64,000 nucleotides of DNA, taken from the NCBI GenBank assembly GCA_030522415.1, contig CM060111.1, positions 46,355,559 to 46,419,558 on the forward strand. Direction: 5' to 3'. Shown piece after piece: positions 44,471 to 61,010 of the stretch; the stretch's first letter is position 1, and each line of letters starts with the position of its first letter. The position numbers and the translations under genes are program-made. Source of the stretch: Channallabes apus (Eukaryota; Chordata; Actinopteri; Siluriformes; Clariidae). The notes below the pieces were generated by a model that was given only the letters and a program-made list of their open reading frames with translations, was not told the origin of the DNA and did no database searches.

Positions 44471-45114
44471 TGTAGCACGGCCACATAAAGGGGCATTTCT
44501 AAAGAGGGTGCTTATATTTAAGGGGCTAATGTTGCTCAACGGTGCCAGGAAATGTGCCCGATAACAGTTTTACTTGTCCCCATAGACAGTGTTGGTCCAC
44601 AAGGGTAAGCTCTTCCGTGAGGGAACCCTGCACCGGTATAAAACCGGAACCGGCATAGCACTCGACACGGAGAGATGAGAGACAGCGCGCTGCTTATGCT
44701 ATTGGATTGAGACTGAGCGAGTGAGAGGATTATGTGTGGATTATTGGTCCCAGACTTCATTCAATACCCAGCTCCTCCCGTTTCTCGTGCTCCCAGACTT
44801 TCCAACTTAACCTGGTGAGACCGAGCCATCTCTCCCACTCATCATTTCATACACAACAATATCATTGACTCTGGACTTTTCATACACACACCCGCATACA
44901 TCGCACACACTGTTTCTATTTGTATTTATTTTGTATATATTGGTTTGTAGTGCACCTTGTTTGTTTATTTATTGGTTTGCTTTGTATAATACACTTAGTA
45001 TCGGCACTTAGTAATTGATTTTGCGCAATACCGGAAGTGTTGTTTACAAGCCCGTATTTTGATTCTCGACCCATAGCAGAGTAACTAGTGGTTTAAGTAA
45101 ATCCAAGCGTTACA
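44471..45114 (+). repeat. candidate solo LTR
   Basis: It starts TGTAGCACGG and ends GCGTTACA, giving inverted TGTA/TACA ends, with a TATA box (GGTATAAAACCGG, about 44635) in the right half. The flanks GATCTA and TGATG do not match, so target duplication is absent or lost. The HARBI1 relic starts at once on the right, so the LTR may have landed in it. Confidence 0.3.
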
Positions 45115-45690
45115 TGATGTCGCATGTCCTCTTGACTGACCTGGAGCCCACGCAGACACTGAAACATAGGCTTGATGATCCCTATGCTCAACTCCACCTT
45201 TGGCTTGTGTTTGGCTGTGAGCCAGGTTAAAGCGTGTCTGTAGTCCAGGATCAGGTTCAGGGTAGGGTGTCATTAAATAGGGCAAACAAGGGTATCCTCT
45301 GTCCCCCAGCAAGTAACCATTGTACTGTCCTGTAATGATTCAAGTGTACAATACAAATATAGTAAAAAGAAAAAAAAAACATTGTATGAAGCAAAACATA
45401 ACCAGCTGAAATGTCTGGCATAATGATGACTCGCGGAAAATTCTGGCAACATGCACAGATCCTGGCCATTTTGCCTCAACATTAGTAATGATGTGAGTTG
45501 CCTCACATATTACCTATAGTTAGTGGAAAAAAGTTAAATGATTTTAACAAGGTAAAAAATTAAGGAAAATTAAGTTGTTACCTGTACATTGATACTATGA
45601 ATAGATTTCCTATTAACATCGTCTCCTTCGTTTATTGAAGGAGCTTTAATGTGGTTGCCATTAATGCACCCAATTACATTTAGAAACCCT
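45115..45690 (-). pseudogene. HARBI1-like transposase relic (other family)
   Basis: The minus strand gives GFLNVIGCINGNHIKAPS (45690-45630; Asn where the first catalytic Asp normally sits), DVNRKSIHSINVQVT, ITNVEAKWPGS-like and RIFRESSLCQTFQL-like pieces (45500-45405). GYLLGDRGYPCLPYLMTPYP, FNLAHSQT and a VE.SIGIIKACFSVC-like end (45310-45115) follow. Intron-like gaps and frameshifts separate them. It clearly differs from the HARBI1 gene at 40-41.5 kb. Confidence 0.7.
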
Positions 45691-45779
45691 GAAATAGAAA
45701 GTCATATATGGAAGTACAGTATCAAGTGTGTATGCAGGATGAATACATGTATAGATATAAATAGTATCACTACATATTT

Positions 45780-46290
45780 TCAGGGACTATCTGAACATTT
45801 TGATTCATACACATTCATATTCCATACATTCATTCATTTTCTATACCGCTTAATCCTGTGTTCAGGGTCGCGGGGGACCTGGAGCCTATCCCAGGAGACT
45901 TCGGGCACTAGGCGGGATACACCCTGGACAGGGTGCCAATCCATCACAGGGCACACACACATACTGTACACACACTACGGACAATTTAGGAACGCCAATT
46001 AGCCTAATGTGCATATCTTTGGACTGTGGGAGGAAACCGGAGTACCCGGAGGAAACCCACCAAGCACGGGGAGAACATGCAAACTCCATGCACACAGAGA
46101 TGGGAATCGAGCCTGGCCGGGGAATCGAACCCAGACCCTGGAGGTGCAAGGCGACAGTGCTAACCACTACACCACCGCGCCGCCTTACATTCCATACAAA
46201 CTTAAATAATTCTTTTGATTGTGTAAAGCTGTTTTGAGACAATGTCAATTGTTAAAAGCACTATACAAATAAAATTTAATTGAATTGAAT
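45780..46290 (+). repeat. LINE-B-type 3' tail with inserted SINE
   Basis: GGGACTATCTGAACATTTTG to 45828 and CAAACTTAAATAATTCTTTT to the (TTGAA)n tail at 46290 match the end of 7942-8484. The middle is the SINE at 45829-46188. Confidence 0.8.
45829..46188 (-). repeat. tRNA-derived SINE (type I), full length
   Basis: Flanked by 10-bp target duplications ATTCCATACA (45819-45828, 46189-46198) in a LINE tail. Minus-strand copy of the SINE at 42920-43280, with a short duplication around GCCTGGCCGGGGAATCGAAC. Confidence 0.92.
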
Positions 46291-47050
46291 TGAATATTAA
46301 ATATGCATCATTGATTTTACTACAAAGGACAAATCTGCCCCTCTGTGGAATTCCTCTTTAATAACACACAGAGGTTTATGTCCAGGGAACTGTACAAACA
46401 TTAAAAAAAAAACATTTAAGTGCCAGACATACTATTGCCTTTCCCACCTGCTCTGCATTGCCCACATTGTACAAAAAATGCCCTCACGCAAAAAACCAAA
46501 GGGGTACGTACAGAATATTTTCTGTGCTAAGTGCAGTGTAACAGGCTGTTCACTGGTTACGCGCTCCCGGCCAGAGGGGGCGCTGTGGGGACTTTTCCTC
46601 CTAATTTTATAAAGAGAAGGAGAGAGGCTAGGCTAGGTAACAGCAGCCATGTCACAGCCGAAGCTAAACTGCTAAGAAGCTAAAGCTAACGCTAGTAATG
46701 CTAACCCAAATGCGGGATATATTTGTCCTCTGCGCATGAAGGTTTTTTGTGTCTGTTCTGTGTTTTGTGTGTGTGATATCTGTTTCTCAGGGGATAAATA
46801 CATCAACGACAGTGTGCGCGTAGTGCCGAGTCTTTGGCTGCTCCCGCGCCACCATTAAAGGGACACGCTCGTGAATGATGTCGGGCACGGAGCGGAATGT
46901 TCTCTGGTTTGGTCCCTTTTGTATATATGGACTTGTATTAAAGAGAAAGGACGCTAAATCTTGATAACGTTACAGACTGTGTGAGTGTGGCATGCATGCG
47001 AGTGGCGAAAATATAGCACAACATTAAATATATATATGCACTTTTGAATA
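46291..47050. other. unassigned; no gene seen
   Basis: It contains a short GCTAAAGCTAACGCTAGTAA cluster (about 46675-46705) and a GC-rich GCCAGAGGGGGCGCTG block near 46570. The element class is unknown. Confidence 0.3.
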
Positions 47051-47052
47051 TA

Positions 47053-47777
47053 CACTACCGTTCAAAAGTTTGGGGTCACTCGCAAATTTCTTTGTTTTTG
47101 TTTAGTGATTTATTTTTTACATTCTACAACAATACTGGGGATTTCAAAACTATAAAATAACACATATGGAATTAGGTAATTACGTAACAACAAGAAAAAC
47201 AACAGTTAGTTGTTAAGACACAGAGGTCAGCCTCTCTGTAATAGTTCTTGCAAGAACAGTATTGTCAAGTGCATTTGCAAAATCTGTCAAGCACCATAAT
47301 GAAACTGGCTCTCATGATGGCCGTCCCAGGAGGGCGAGACCAAAACCTACCTCTGCTGCAGACGAGAAGTTCATTTAGAGTTGACCAATGAACAGCACCT
47401 CAGATTAGAGGCGGGTAGCTCAGTGGTTAATGCGTTGGACTACAGTTCGGAAGATCCCAGGTTCAAACCCCACAACCACCAAGTTGCCACTGTTGGGCCC
47501 TTGAGCAAGGCCCTTAACCCTCAACTGCTCAGATGTATAATGAGATAAAAATGTAAGTCGCTCTGGATAAGCGTGTCTGCCAAATGCCTAAATGTAAATG
47601 TTATGAAGTCTTTACAGAGCAGAAGTAGCAGACATCAACATCAACATCTCAATATCAACTGTTCAAAGGAGATCAATGCATTTTTTGGACACCTTTAGCA
47701 TTCACCCTTTAGAAAGAAAGAAAAATCAGGAATGATCATGGAGTTAGAAAGTGACCCCAAACTTTTGAACAGTAGTG
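47053..47777 (+). mobile_element. Tc1-like deletion derivative with inserted SINE
   Basis: TA at 47051-47052 and 47778-47779. Ends CACTACCGTTCAAAAGTTTG and its inverse, CAAACTTTTGAACAGTAGTG. The inside keeps a transposase trace (ETGSHDGRPRRARPKPTSAA, about 47301-47360). Most of the gene is gone. A SINE (47408-47600) sits in it. A third Tc1 family in this window. Confidence 0.85.
47408..47600 (+). repeat. tRNA-derived SINE (type II)
   Basis: GGTAGCTCAGTGGTTAATGC (A box) and GGTTCAAACCCC (B box), then CTCTGGATAAGCGTGTCTGC and an AAATGTAAATG tail. Confidence 0.87.
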
Positions 47778-48029
47778 TACATTATTGATATCTCTCGTGG
47801 TCTTTACTCATAAATTCTGATAACAGCTAGTTAGTGTTTTTAGTAATAGTAGCAGGTTTGTACCAGTGGAGTTTATATATTGATTTTATACACTGTGTGT
47901 ATATTACATTGATGTGCTATTATTGTTAGCTGTTACCTAGCCAGCCTTCTCTCGTACCTTTTCGGGCTGCAAACCACACTCATTCAAGGGTTTCATTAAC
48001 CACACTGTTTATTAAAAGTAAATTGGGGA

Positions 48030-49910
48030 AAGTCATGGACGAGTCCATTTCAAGACAAGGGCCCACAAGGTGACGATGGGGTAGAGCAACCGCTCACTGA
48101 AGAAGATCTGCCTCCACTTCCTCCACCTGTCGACACTGAAGACGACCAAAGCCTCATTTCCTTGGTGCTAGCAACCTGCCTCGGTCAGATAGAGATGGCT
48201 CTGCAGGCGCTGGAACACAAGCCCACCCGGGGAATGGATGAGCTGTCGGATCGGGTGGGTGAACTGCAACACCTCCACAACACAGAGGTATTAACCTTCC
48301 AAAGTAAACTGGGGAATGTCCAGGTGGAGATGCAGCAACTGTGTCAGACAGTGAAAAAGCAGTGTGAGGAGCAATTGAACAATGTAGGCCATTTCATGGT
48401 GACATACATGAAGAGGCGAGACTCACATTTAAGAGCCATGATGAGTGCGCAACCGGACGCTACCTCCTCTCCTCATCCCCCCTCTCCTAAAACACACCTT
48501 CCTACTTCCAAACCACCTGTAAGGGAAGTCTACCTGTATGTGGCCAATCCAATGCCACAAGTGTCTGATCCCTCCAACTCCGCCATCTCCAGTCTGGTTA
48601 GCAATGCCTCCCTGTCAGAAGAACATAAGTGTCAGTTGCAGGACCTGTTGTTAGAGTGGCCGACCGTGTGCACTGACGGAATTGGCCATACCAAGGCCAT
48701 AACCCACCTACACCACTGATGAAAGGCCAGTCAGAAAGAAGGCATACCCTGTTCCTGTCTACAAACAGCAAATTGTGGAGGAAGCGGTCGCCAAGATGCT
48801 GGAAGCAGGTATCATTAGGCCATCCACCTCACTGTGGGCTGCCCCGTTCGTGCTGGTGGTTAAAAGGGATGGTGGAAACCTTTTTTGTGTGGACTTTAGA
48901 GCCCTCAACAGCAAAACACCACTGGATGGCTTCCCTATGCCCCAGGTCCTGGAGGCGCTCTATGGGGCTACTGTGTTCAGCTCATTAGATCTGCATAGTG
49001 GCTATTGGCAGGTGGAAATGAATCCGGACAGCATCCCAAAAACAGCGTTTGTCACAAGGAACAACCAATACGAATTCCTCCATCTTTCCTTTTGGCCTGA
49101 AACATGCAGGGGCAACTTTTCAGAGACTCATGGTTTTTGCAGAAGCCATAGGAAAGAATTGTTTTGTTTATATTGACGACATCGTTGTTTACTCAAAGGA
49201 CACCATTTCTCATCTTAACCACCTCCGACAGGTATCTTCACTCCTCGAAGCTACTGGTCTCACCTTCAAACTGAAAAAATGTAAATTGTGTCAAATCACC
49301 TCTTCTTTCTTAGGCCACATCATATCAGCTGAAGGCATAAAGACAGAGGAAGCCAAGGTAGCAGCTATTGTTGCATTTTCCTGCACCCAAAACGAAAAGA
49401 GAGCATCAACATTTTCTCGGTATGGCAGGCTATTACAGAAGCTTTTGTAGAAATTTTTCTGATGTTGTTTTGCCTTTTACATCTCTCCTCCGTAACTCTG
49501 TCCCTTTTGTGTGGTCTCCGAGTTGTGAAGCAGCGTTTGAGTCTGCTAAATCGCTTTTATGTAGAGCACCTGTCCTTTTTGCTCCTGACTTTTCCAAACC
49601 TTTCAAACTTGAGGTGGATGCCAGTGGTACAGATGCTGGTGCTATTTTGATTCAGTAGGATGCAGATGGTATATATCATCCTGTAAGTTACTTTTCTCAC
49701 AAGTTTAACTGTCACCAGATGAACTACAGCACTATTGAGAAAGAAGCCCTTGCGCTTTTGCTTGCACTTCAACACTTTGAAGTTTACATTGGTTCCAGCA
49801 CGACCCCATTACAGTTTTTGCATCATATGTCAAACAGCAACCAACGTCTCATGCGTTGGTGTTTAATTGTGCAAGGTTTTAATCTGGATATTCAGGGTGT
49901 TCATTCTTAA
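48030..49910 (+). pseudogene. Gypsy 3 gag/RT/RNase H remnant without integrase
   Basis: A gag-like helical segment (48162-48718, Leu/Gln-rich, no knuckle) is followed by RT pieces in three frames: VEEAVAKMLEAGIIRPSTS and FCVDFRALNSKTPLDGFPMP (48775 onward), SSLDLHSGYWQVEMNPDS (motif A), YIDDIVVYSKD (about 49171). The RNase H start is at FKLEVDASGTDAGAILIQ (about 49600), then a stop, then MNYSTIEKEALALLLALQHF. The frame ends with GFNLDIQGVHS at 49910. Protease and integrase are missing: the LTR follows within 10 bp of the RNase H end. An internal deletion, or a nonautonomous derivative. Confidence 0.78.
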
Positions 49911-49919
49911 GGGAGGGGG
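49911..49919 (+). other. Gypsy 3 polypurine tract
   Basis: AAGGGAGGGGG directly precedes the LTR start TGTTACG, so the 3' end of Gypsy 3 is well defined although integrase is absent. Confidence 0.6.
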
Positions 49920-51825
49920 TGTTACGATATTGGATTGATTTGTTTGTGTGTTTGGTTTTGCTTGCTTTGTCTCTGTCTTTGCTGGTGGTGGGATAGGGTG
50001 TGTCTCCCCTTGTTGTTTCAGGTTCCACCCTCTTCAGTCTACTGGTTGCTGCTCTGTCTGACCTTAGTTGGTCCCGCCTCCTCCCAGATGATTGGTCCTA
50101 CATCACTCAAAAAAATAACTCGTTGAATGAACATAATTATGGAAAGAATTTCCACCTGATTTAATGGCATTCGTTCATCATTAAGCACTTTTGTTGGCCC
50201 AACTTAATGTTTTTAGGTTCCGTCAAAGTAATGTTATTAGGTTCATTTAACTTATTTACTACAGCTGCATCCAACATAATTTAATACTGTTAACATAAAT
50301 GAATAGGGTTGGTACAACAAATTTTTCAGTTGTAAATTAAGTTGATCCAGCTCAAGTAAATTTAAATTTCAAGCCCTGATCAACAGAATTCTGTGAAGGA
50401 AGGAAACGGAGATTTTTATTTTACACCAGGAGCAACTTACAAATGAGGTCTCAATTTGAAAAGATGTACAAAACATAAAACACCACAAATAAGTATTAAT
50501 AAAAAAAATAATAAACACCAACAGAAACGTTTTGTACTTTATAACTGTACGTTATGACTTTTAAATATGACCGTTAGATCCGGTTGGTCAGGAAACTCCT
50601 GAAGTCAGATGCAGACACACTTTCAGTCACAAACTGCTGTGAAAAAATACAGAGATAGATATTCAATTAAAATTCATGATACTTAATTTAGCAAATGAAC
50701 AATATTTATACTTTGTTCCTCTTGCTTCTCAACTCATGAGAACAGACCGAAACCAGAACTGAATCGCAGATTAAGCACGCGCATATAACCGTCGGTATTT
50801 TAAGTGTGATTAAAAATACAAGAAATAGCTTAAACTAAAATAACGTGACTAAACATCGCTAAACAGCAGGTGACATTTATGTTCAATATTTCGTTTCTAT
50901 TTAGAAAGATGGGAATTAATTCCTGCTTACCTTTTCCACACGACCCGCCAAATGTTTGTCTCCTCAACTGTGTTCTCTTCTTGCTATGTCTTCTCGCGAT
51001 ATTTCCGGTTTTGCTATTTCCGGTTTTCATATTGACAAGATCTTGTTGGTTTATCTCAACATGATTGAATCTAGTACATGTTAAGTTGTTGAATTTCATG
51101 CAAATACAACATAACTTATTCATGTTTAGCTTGGAAACATGAAATTATTATGTACAAAACACATATTACATTTTAGTACATGTAACAGATAGCCATGTTC
51201 ATTTTTTTGAGTGCAGGTGACCCAGAGGCCTACTTAAGACCTTCAGAACAGAGTGCTACAGACCTTGTTTTTGCTTACAGTTTCTTATGCTTGATCCTAA
51301 ATGTTATTCTGTGTTTGACTCCTTGCTACGTTTCTGACTCTTAGACTTTGCCCTTTTGACATTTGCTTGGTTTTTGATTGCCTATTCTGTGTATGACCCT
51401 TTTGCTTGTTTTGACTTCGCTTTTGTGTTTGCCCTCTTTGTTTTGTTGGTTTGGTTGTAAATACTTTTGTATATATTTGTATTTAATTTGTTATTGAGTG
51501 GCTTAGTAAGAAGTCGACGCCATTTTGTTTGCCCTTTGTTTTGTCTTGGTTTGTGGTTAGTTAGGGAGTAAGGGAAGAATTTTGTATTTGTTTCTTGTAT
51601 TTGTTTCTGTATTTTTGGTGCAGGTAAGTTGTTCTACTTTGGAACTGGGTAGAGGGAATTTTGTTTATTGTTTTGGCCTTGTCGGCTTCTGAAGCTTCCA
51701 GCCACCTTTTGGGGATTTGCTTAAACACTAAGCAAATGCACTTTTGGTCTCATCTCTTTTTTTTTTTTTTTTTTTTTTTTTACCCCCCACTCCTGTTATG
51801 GCCCGACCTAGACCTGGGCGTAACA
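49920..51825 (+). repeat. Gypsy 3 3' LTR, interrupted
   Basis: It starts TGTTACG and ends CGTAACA, a perfect 7-bp inverted end pair. About 800 bp of LTR are split by a 1110-bp TIR element (50104-51213). A T run of about 24 bases lies at 51757-51781. No matching 5' LTR is seen upstream of 48030. Confidence 0.65.
50104..51213. mobile_element. nonautonomous TIR element inside the LTR
   Basis: The ends are inverted: CACTCAAAAAAATAAC at 50104 and CATTTTTTTGAGTG at 51213. The interior is AT rich without transposase. The CACT ends recall CACTA/EnSpm-type elements, but no target duplication is evident, so the superfamily is open. Confidence 0.55.
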
Positions 51826-51839
51826 AACTTACCCCGTTC

Positions 51840-51935
51840 CCTGCAACTTGAAGGAAACAGCGCTTCCTAGGTCTGGCTGGTTGGTACCATTGGTTCATCC
51901 CCCACTTCTCAGAGCTTGCTGTTTCTTTACACACT
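51840..51935 (+). pseudogene. short Gypsy RT fragment
   Basis: KQRFLGLAGWYHWFIPHFSE matches the conserved FLGLAGYYRRFI block of Ty3/Gypsy pol at the RT to RNase H junction. Only about 30 codons are left, right after the Gypsy 3 LTR, so that LTR may have inserted into an older Gypsy copy. Confidence 0.55.
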
Positions 51936-52226
51936 CATAATGGAAAAGTGAAGTTGTTCAGCTGTTTAGTGTCACCATGCAGATGTTACTCCCCGTGTAG
52001 TTACCGAAATCTTTGCTTTAGTTCTCATTGAGTGGCCACACATCACTTCCACATTTCTACATTCCTGAATAGACGCGTGGTCCGTTGCCTAGGAACACCG
52101 AACAAAACAAGGTATAATCGTGTTTGCTTCAGTTATGACCTAGCATAGTTTATTTGCTCTGGTAGATCTGATTTATTCAAACGCAATAATAAAGCCTCAT
52201 ATCCTCAGGAGGGGTCATTACATTGT

Positions 52227-52820
52227 TTTAGCGATAATTTCAAGGAAGCAAGTTCACAACTAAATCGCTGCTCCTGCCCCATCTAAAGCACTGTCACACT
52301 AAAAAGACATTCGAGAAGCTTCAAATAGAATGAATGAACTAATTAATTTTCTCAAAATGTTATAAAATTAAGTAGAGACACAGTGACTCCCTTTAGAAAC
52401 TCTGTAGTAGGTTTTTTCAGTTGAATATAAAAAATACCGCTGATTATCAAAGCAGGAATGAATGGCGCATTGCCCAAGTGCAAGTTTATCTTGCATACGA
52501 TAATTTCACGGAAGCGAGTTCAGAACTAAATCGCTGCTCCTGTTCCATCTGAGATGTTCAGACGTTTCAAATAGAATGAATGAACTAATGAATTTTCTCA
52601 AAATTATATAAAGTTAAGTAGAGCATTCCTTTTTGTTACAGTACGAAGCACCTAGATGGATAAAAGAGGAGAAAAAAACGGCAGAAAAAAGTCATGACAA
52701 AAACTGCCGTTTTTTTCTCTTCATTTGTCCCCTTAGAGACTCTGTAGTAGGTTTTCTCAGTTGAATATGAAAAAAAAAATATCGCTGATGAAGTGCAAGT
52801 TGATCTTGGAGCTAAACTAT
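52227..52820. repeat. tandem duplication of about 270 bp
   Basis: CGATAATTTCAAGGAAGCAA and AACTAAATCGCTGCTCCTG at 52227-52280 recur with few changes at 52499-52545. ACTCTGTAGTAGGTTTTTTC (about 52398) recurs at about 52739. The second copy carries a strong hairpin (52666-52722). Confidence 0.7.
52666..52722. other. perfect-stem hairpin
   Basis: 19-bp arms (52666-52684, 52704-52722) with one mismatch around GAGAAAAAAACGGCAG, and a 19-base loop that itself contains the palindrome GTCATGAC. It may be part of a nonautonomous element. Confidence 0.7.
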
Positions 52821-52920
52821 TTGCTTTGGGTGAAAGCACCATCTAGCGATCATTGTGTGTCAGCAACAGCTTCCCATTCAAAACAATAGTCGGTCAAGTT
52901 TGAATTAAATTAAATCGAAT

Positions 52921-52953
52921 TAAAAGTAGGTGCCAGTGGCGTGGCGCCTCTAG
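52921..52953 (+). mobile_element. candidate Helitron 3' end
   Basis: A hairpin AGGTGCCA-GTGGCG-TGGCGCCT (52927-52948) followed almost at once by CTAG (52950-52953) and a T matches the Helitron 3' rule (hairpin, then CTRR, inserted before T). The 5' TC end was not found; the tandem duplication at 52227-52820 may belong to it. Confidence 0.4.
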
Positions 52954-52959
52954 TATTAA

Positions 52960-53243
52960 AGAAAGAAGCTCTCAGTGACTGTGGACACCATACAGTAGCG
53001 TTCTTACCTGAGGTGAAAGTGGAGGTCAGGTGAAGGGGGTATGCGGTCTACATGAGACAGAATACTCTCCCTCTACCTTTATAACACCTCACATGCCAGT
53101 GGCTTGGTTAGCATCTGGAATGATGCCCAGACACTATCAAGGTAACAGGAAATCCTCCAAACGAGGGTAGGGCAGCACATATAAAATGATTACAGCACAA
53201 ACGGTTGTACAGTAAATAAAAAGGGCAAAACCCTGGAAGTGTC
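52960..53243. other. intergenic, nothing recognised
   Basis: No coding sequence or repeat family could be identified. Confidence 0.3.
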
Positions 53244-53433
53244 AGGGGTAGCTCAGTGATTAAGGTATTGGTCCATGATACAGAAGGACCCAGCTTCAAA
53301 CCCCACAACTATATTGCCACTGTTGGGCCCTTGATTAAGGCCCTTAACCCACAACTGCTCAGATGTATAATGAGAATATACAATATATAAGTCGCTCTGG
53401 ATAAGTGCTGTCTGCCAAATACCTAAATGTAAG
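53244..53433 (+). repeat. tRNA-derived SINE (type II)
   Basis: AGGGGTAGCTCAGTGATTAA (A box), GCTTCAAACCCC (B box with one change), core CTCTGGATAAGTGCTGTCTG, tail AAATGTAAGTG. More diverged than the other three copies. Confidence 0.82.
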
Positions 53434-53964
53434 TGTTCTACACTTCAGTATAGAGCTCTAAACTTTTAAAAGATAGACTTCAAAATGTAATAAGATGTTT
53501 TTAAATTAGTTCTGCATTGTTAAATTTTTTATGTAAACATTTAATTTTAGCCTGTATCGAAGTCATGATTTTTAGATGGAATACTATAATTTACCCCAAA
53601 TATACAACCAAGAAATGTTTAATTTCAAATCACATTTTGCCTTATTCAAATTAGTCCGTAAATTAACCAATGCCTTTTTGTATTTGCTTTTAATGTAGAC
53701 AAATAACCAAACAAATACATATGGTTTTATCTCTTTTGTACAGTTATTTTTAAAACACAAAAAAATTTTTTATGGTAAAACAGCATTCAAGCAGAATGTA
53801 AGCAGGAGTGACAGTGACTCAGATGACCCGGCTGCAAATGAAATAAAACAACAAATAGGAGAAACAACACCACTGATCTCTTTTTGAAGGCATGTTCGTA
53901 TTCAAATTAATTTCATACATTTCTTTGTGTTTGATCAAAGATATACAGATAAAATGTTGAAGTT
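53434..53964 (-). other. 3' flank and UTR of the ggt1-like gene
   Basis: 53720-53955 is similar to 4990-5385 (relict copy). The conservation of GAATGTAAGCAGGAGTGACA and of the CACTGATCTCT block suggests that this was transcribed 3' UTR of the ggt1-like gene. I saw no canonical AATAAA on the minus strand that I would trust. Confidence 0.5.
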
Positions 53965-59101
<5,137 letters not shown>

Positions 59102-59511
59102 CTATGTGTGTGTTTGTACTGTATAGTCACTACTATTTCTCTTGAACACTAAAAATACTGGATACACCACACCCCACAAGTAAATCAGTAGTGGATTTTG
59201 TACACGTAAACAAGAGGCAAGGCATAAACCAAATGGGTGATTTTGTAAGGAATCGCCACTAGAGGGTACTATTTAATTTTTGTAGTTTTAGTTTGGCAGA
59301 CTCAGTTTCCCAGAAGACACCTCGGTCAGGTGATGCGGGAGCTCTTCCATAAATAGCTGGTTAGTCTGGGAAACTGGGTCAAGCATTGAATGTTTGTTAG
59401 TTGTTTTGTATTTAAGTTCATTTATATTTTGGTTTGTTTTATATTGGTTTTCTTGATTTAGCTTGTACCTTAACTTAGAAACATGTCCCAAGGCACTAGT
59501 TGTGATAGATT

Positions 59512-60095
59512 ATGCCTCTTTTCCACTGTATAGAACGGCACGACACGGTTCAGTTCAACTCACTTCGGTTCGGCGCAGTTTGGCTCGGTTTGCGCTTCCA
59601 CTGCAGTGTAGTAACGCTTTAGCGTGGGCGGGATTACTCACGTGTCGTTTAGTCGCGGCGCCGCTACTGCCGTGACGTTATCGTAAACGCGCCAAAAGCA
59701 AACACGCAACAATGGAGCATATCGACGGCATGGTGTTCTTCATTCTCGGCATGTGGATGTTTTTAACAGCGAGACGAAGGAGTTTGTTTCAAAAGAGGCC
59801 GACGGTTAATACAAAAAGGTGCGTGCGATCCTTCTCTGGCTGTTCTAAATATATCGGTTCTGTTGTGTCTCGTGTCGCAAGTTCGGTGAAGCAGTAATGA
59901 CGATTTTCTCCGGCTAATCAGTGACCAGCCGTGTTTACACGTCACGTTTTGGTAACGGTTCGGTGCGCTTGGAACCTCGGCTGAGGTGGTACTAAAAAAA
60001 GGACCAGATACTATGTACTGTTCCCAGTGGAAAACCCCCCAAAAGTGAGTAGAACTGAACCGTGTTGTGCCATACTACAGTATGCAGTGGAAAAG
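59512..60095. mobile_element. MITE with CTTTTCCACTG ends
   Basis: Left end GCCTCTTTTCCACTGTATAG and right end CAGTATGCAGTGGAAAAGTC form inverted repeats. Subterminal AACGGCACGACACGGTTCAG also has an inverted partner, GAACTGAACCGTGTTGTGCC. No transposase; the superfamily (hAT, PIF/ISL2EU or other) is not decided. Confidence 0.65.
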
Positions 60096-60699
60096 TCTTT
60101 TGTGTTTAAATGTGTGTGGAGCTGACTCGATTTTGTGCAGTCTTGTGTGTATCTCCAGATTGTGTAAGTCTCTCTGTGTCTCGAGCCTCTGTGTCTCCCT
60201 AGTCTCTGTGTCTCCCAAGTCTCTTTGTGTAGCTGGTCTCCCTAGTTTCCCTGTGTCTCTAGCCTCCCTAGTCTCTGTGTCCCTAGCCTCTGTGTTTCTA
60301 GCCTCTAGTTCACCACCTGTCTCTAGTCTCTAGTGTCTCCATAGTCCTTTGGATGTTTAGCTATCTGGTAGGTGTAGCTATGTGTTTTGTTAGGCTAAAT
60401 ACATGTTTAGCTAAATGAATGTTTAGCTAATTGCCATAGGTAGCTAATCACCATGTTTTGCTAATTACCATGTTTAGCTCATTATCATGTTTAGCTGACT
60501 GCCATGGCTTTAGCCCTAGTCCTGTCTCTAGTCCCGTCTCACGTCCTTCTGTGTCTCTAGCCTCTGTGTCTCTGGTCTCCCTAGTTTCCCCTGTTTCTCT
60601 GGTCTCCCTAGCTTCCCCTGTGTCTCCGGTCTCCCTAGTTTCCCTGTGTCTCAGTTCTCTGTGTCCCGTCTCAGCTCCATGGTTAGCTTGTACACAATG

Positions 60700-61010
60700 T
60701 CTATGTGTTTGTCTGTAAGCCTGTGTTTCGCCATAGGGCTTATCTTCAATGTACCAGGTATTAGAGCCTGGTTGTTTGTCTGTAAGCCTGTGTTTCGCCA
60801 TAGGGCTTCTCTTCTGTGAAACGGATATTGGAGCCTGTGTGTTTGTCTGTAAGCCTGTGTTTCGCCATAGGGCTTATCTTCTATGTACTAGGTATTAGAG
60901 CCTGGGTGTTCGTCTGTAAGCCTGTGTTTCGCCATAGGGCTTATCTTCTATGTTCCAGGTATCAGAGCCTGTGTGTTCATCTTTAAGCTGTGTTTCACCT
61001 ACTGTAGGTG
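60700..61010 (+). repeat. 64-bp tandem repeat array
   Basis: About five copies of a unit containing GTCTGTAAGCCTGTGTTTCG and CCATAGGGCTTATCTTC, with small changes between copies. It lies in the solo LTR. Apparent frames across this and the CTCTGTGTCTCC repeats are not genes. Confidence 0.8.

Noticed and set aside
51661..51934. short frames around the T run at 51757
   Set aside because: Lysine or phenylalanine runs from the homopolymer; only the FLGLAGWYHWF piece has family support.
60067..60801. Ser/Leu/Val-rich and Glu/Thr/Arg-rich frames
   Set aside because: Translations of the CTCTGTGTCTCC minisatellites in the solo LTR, with no domain.
60700..61010. CRISPR-like array
   Set aside because: The 64-bp units are head-to-tail with no variable spacers, in a vertebrate genome.
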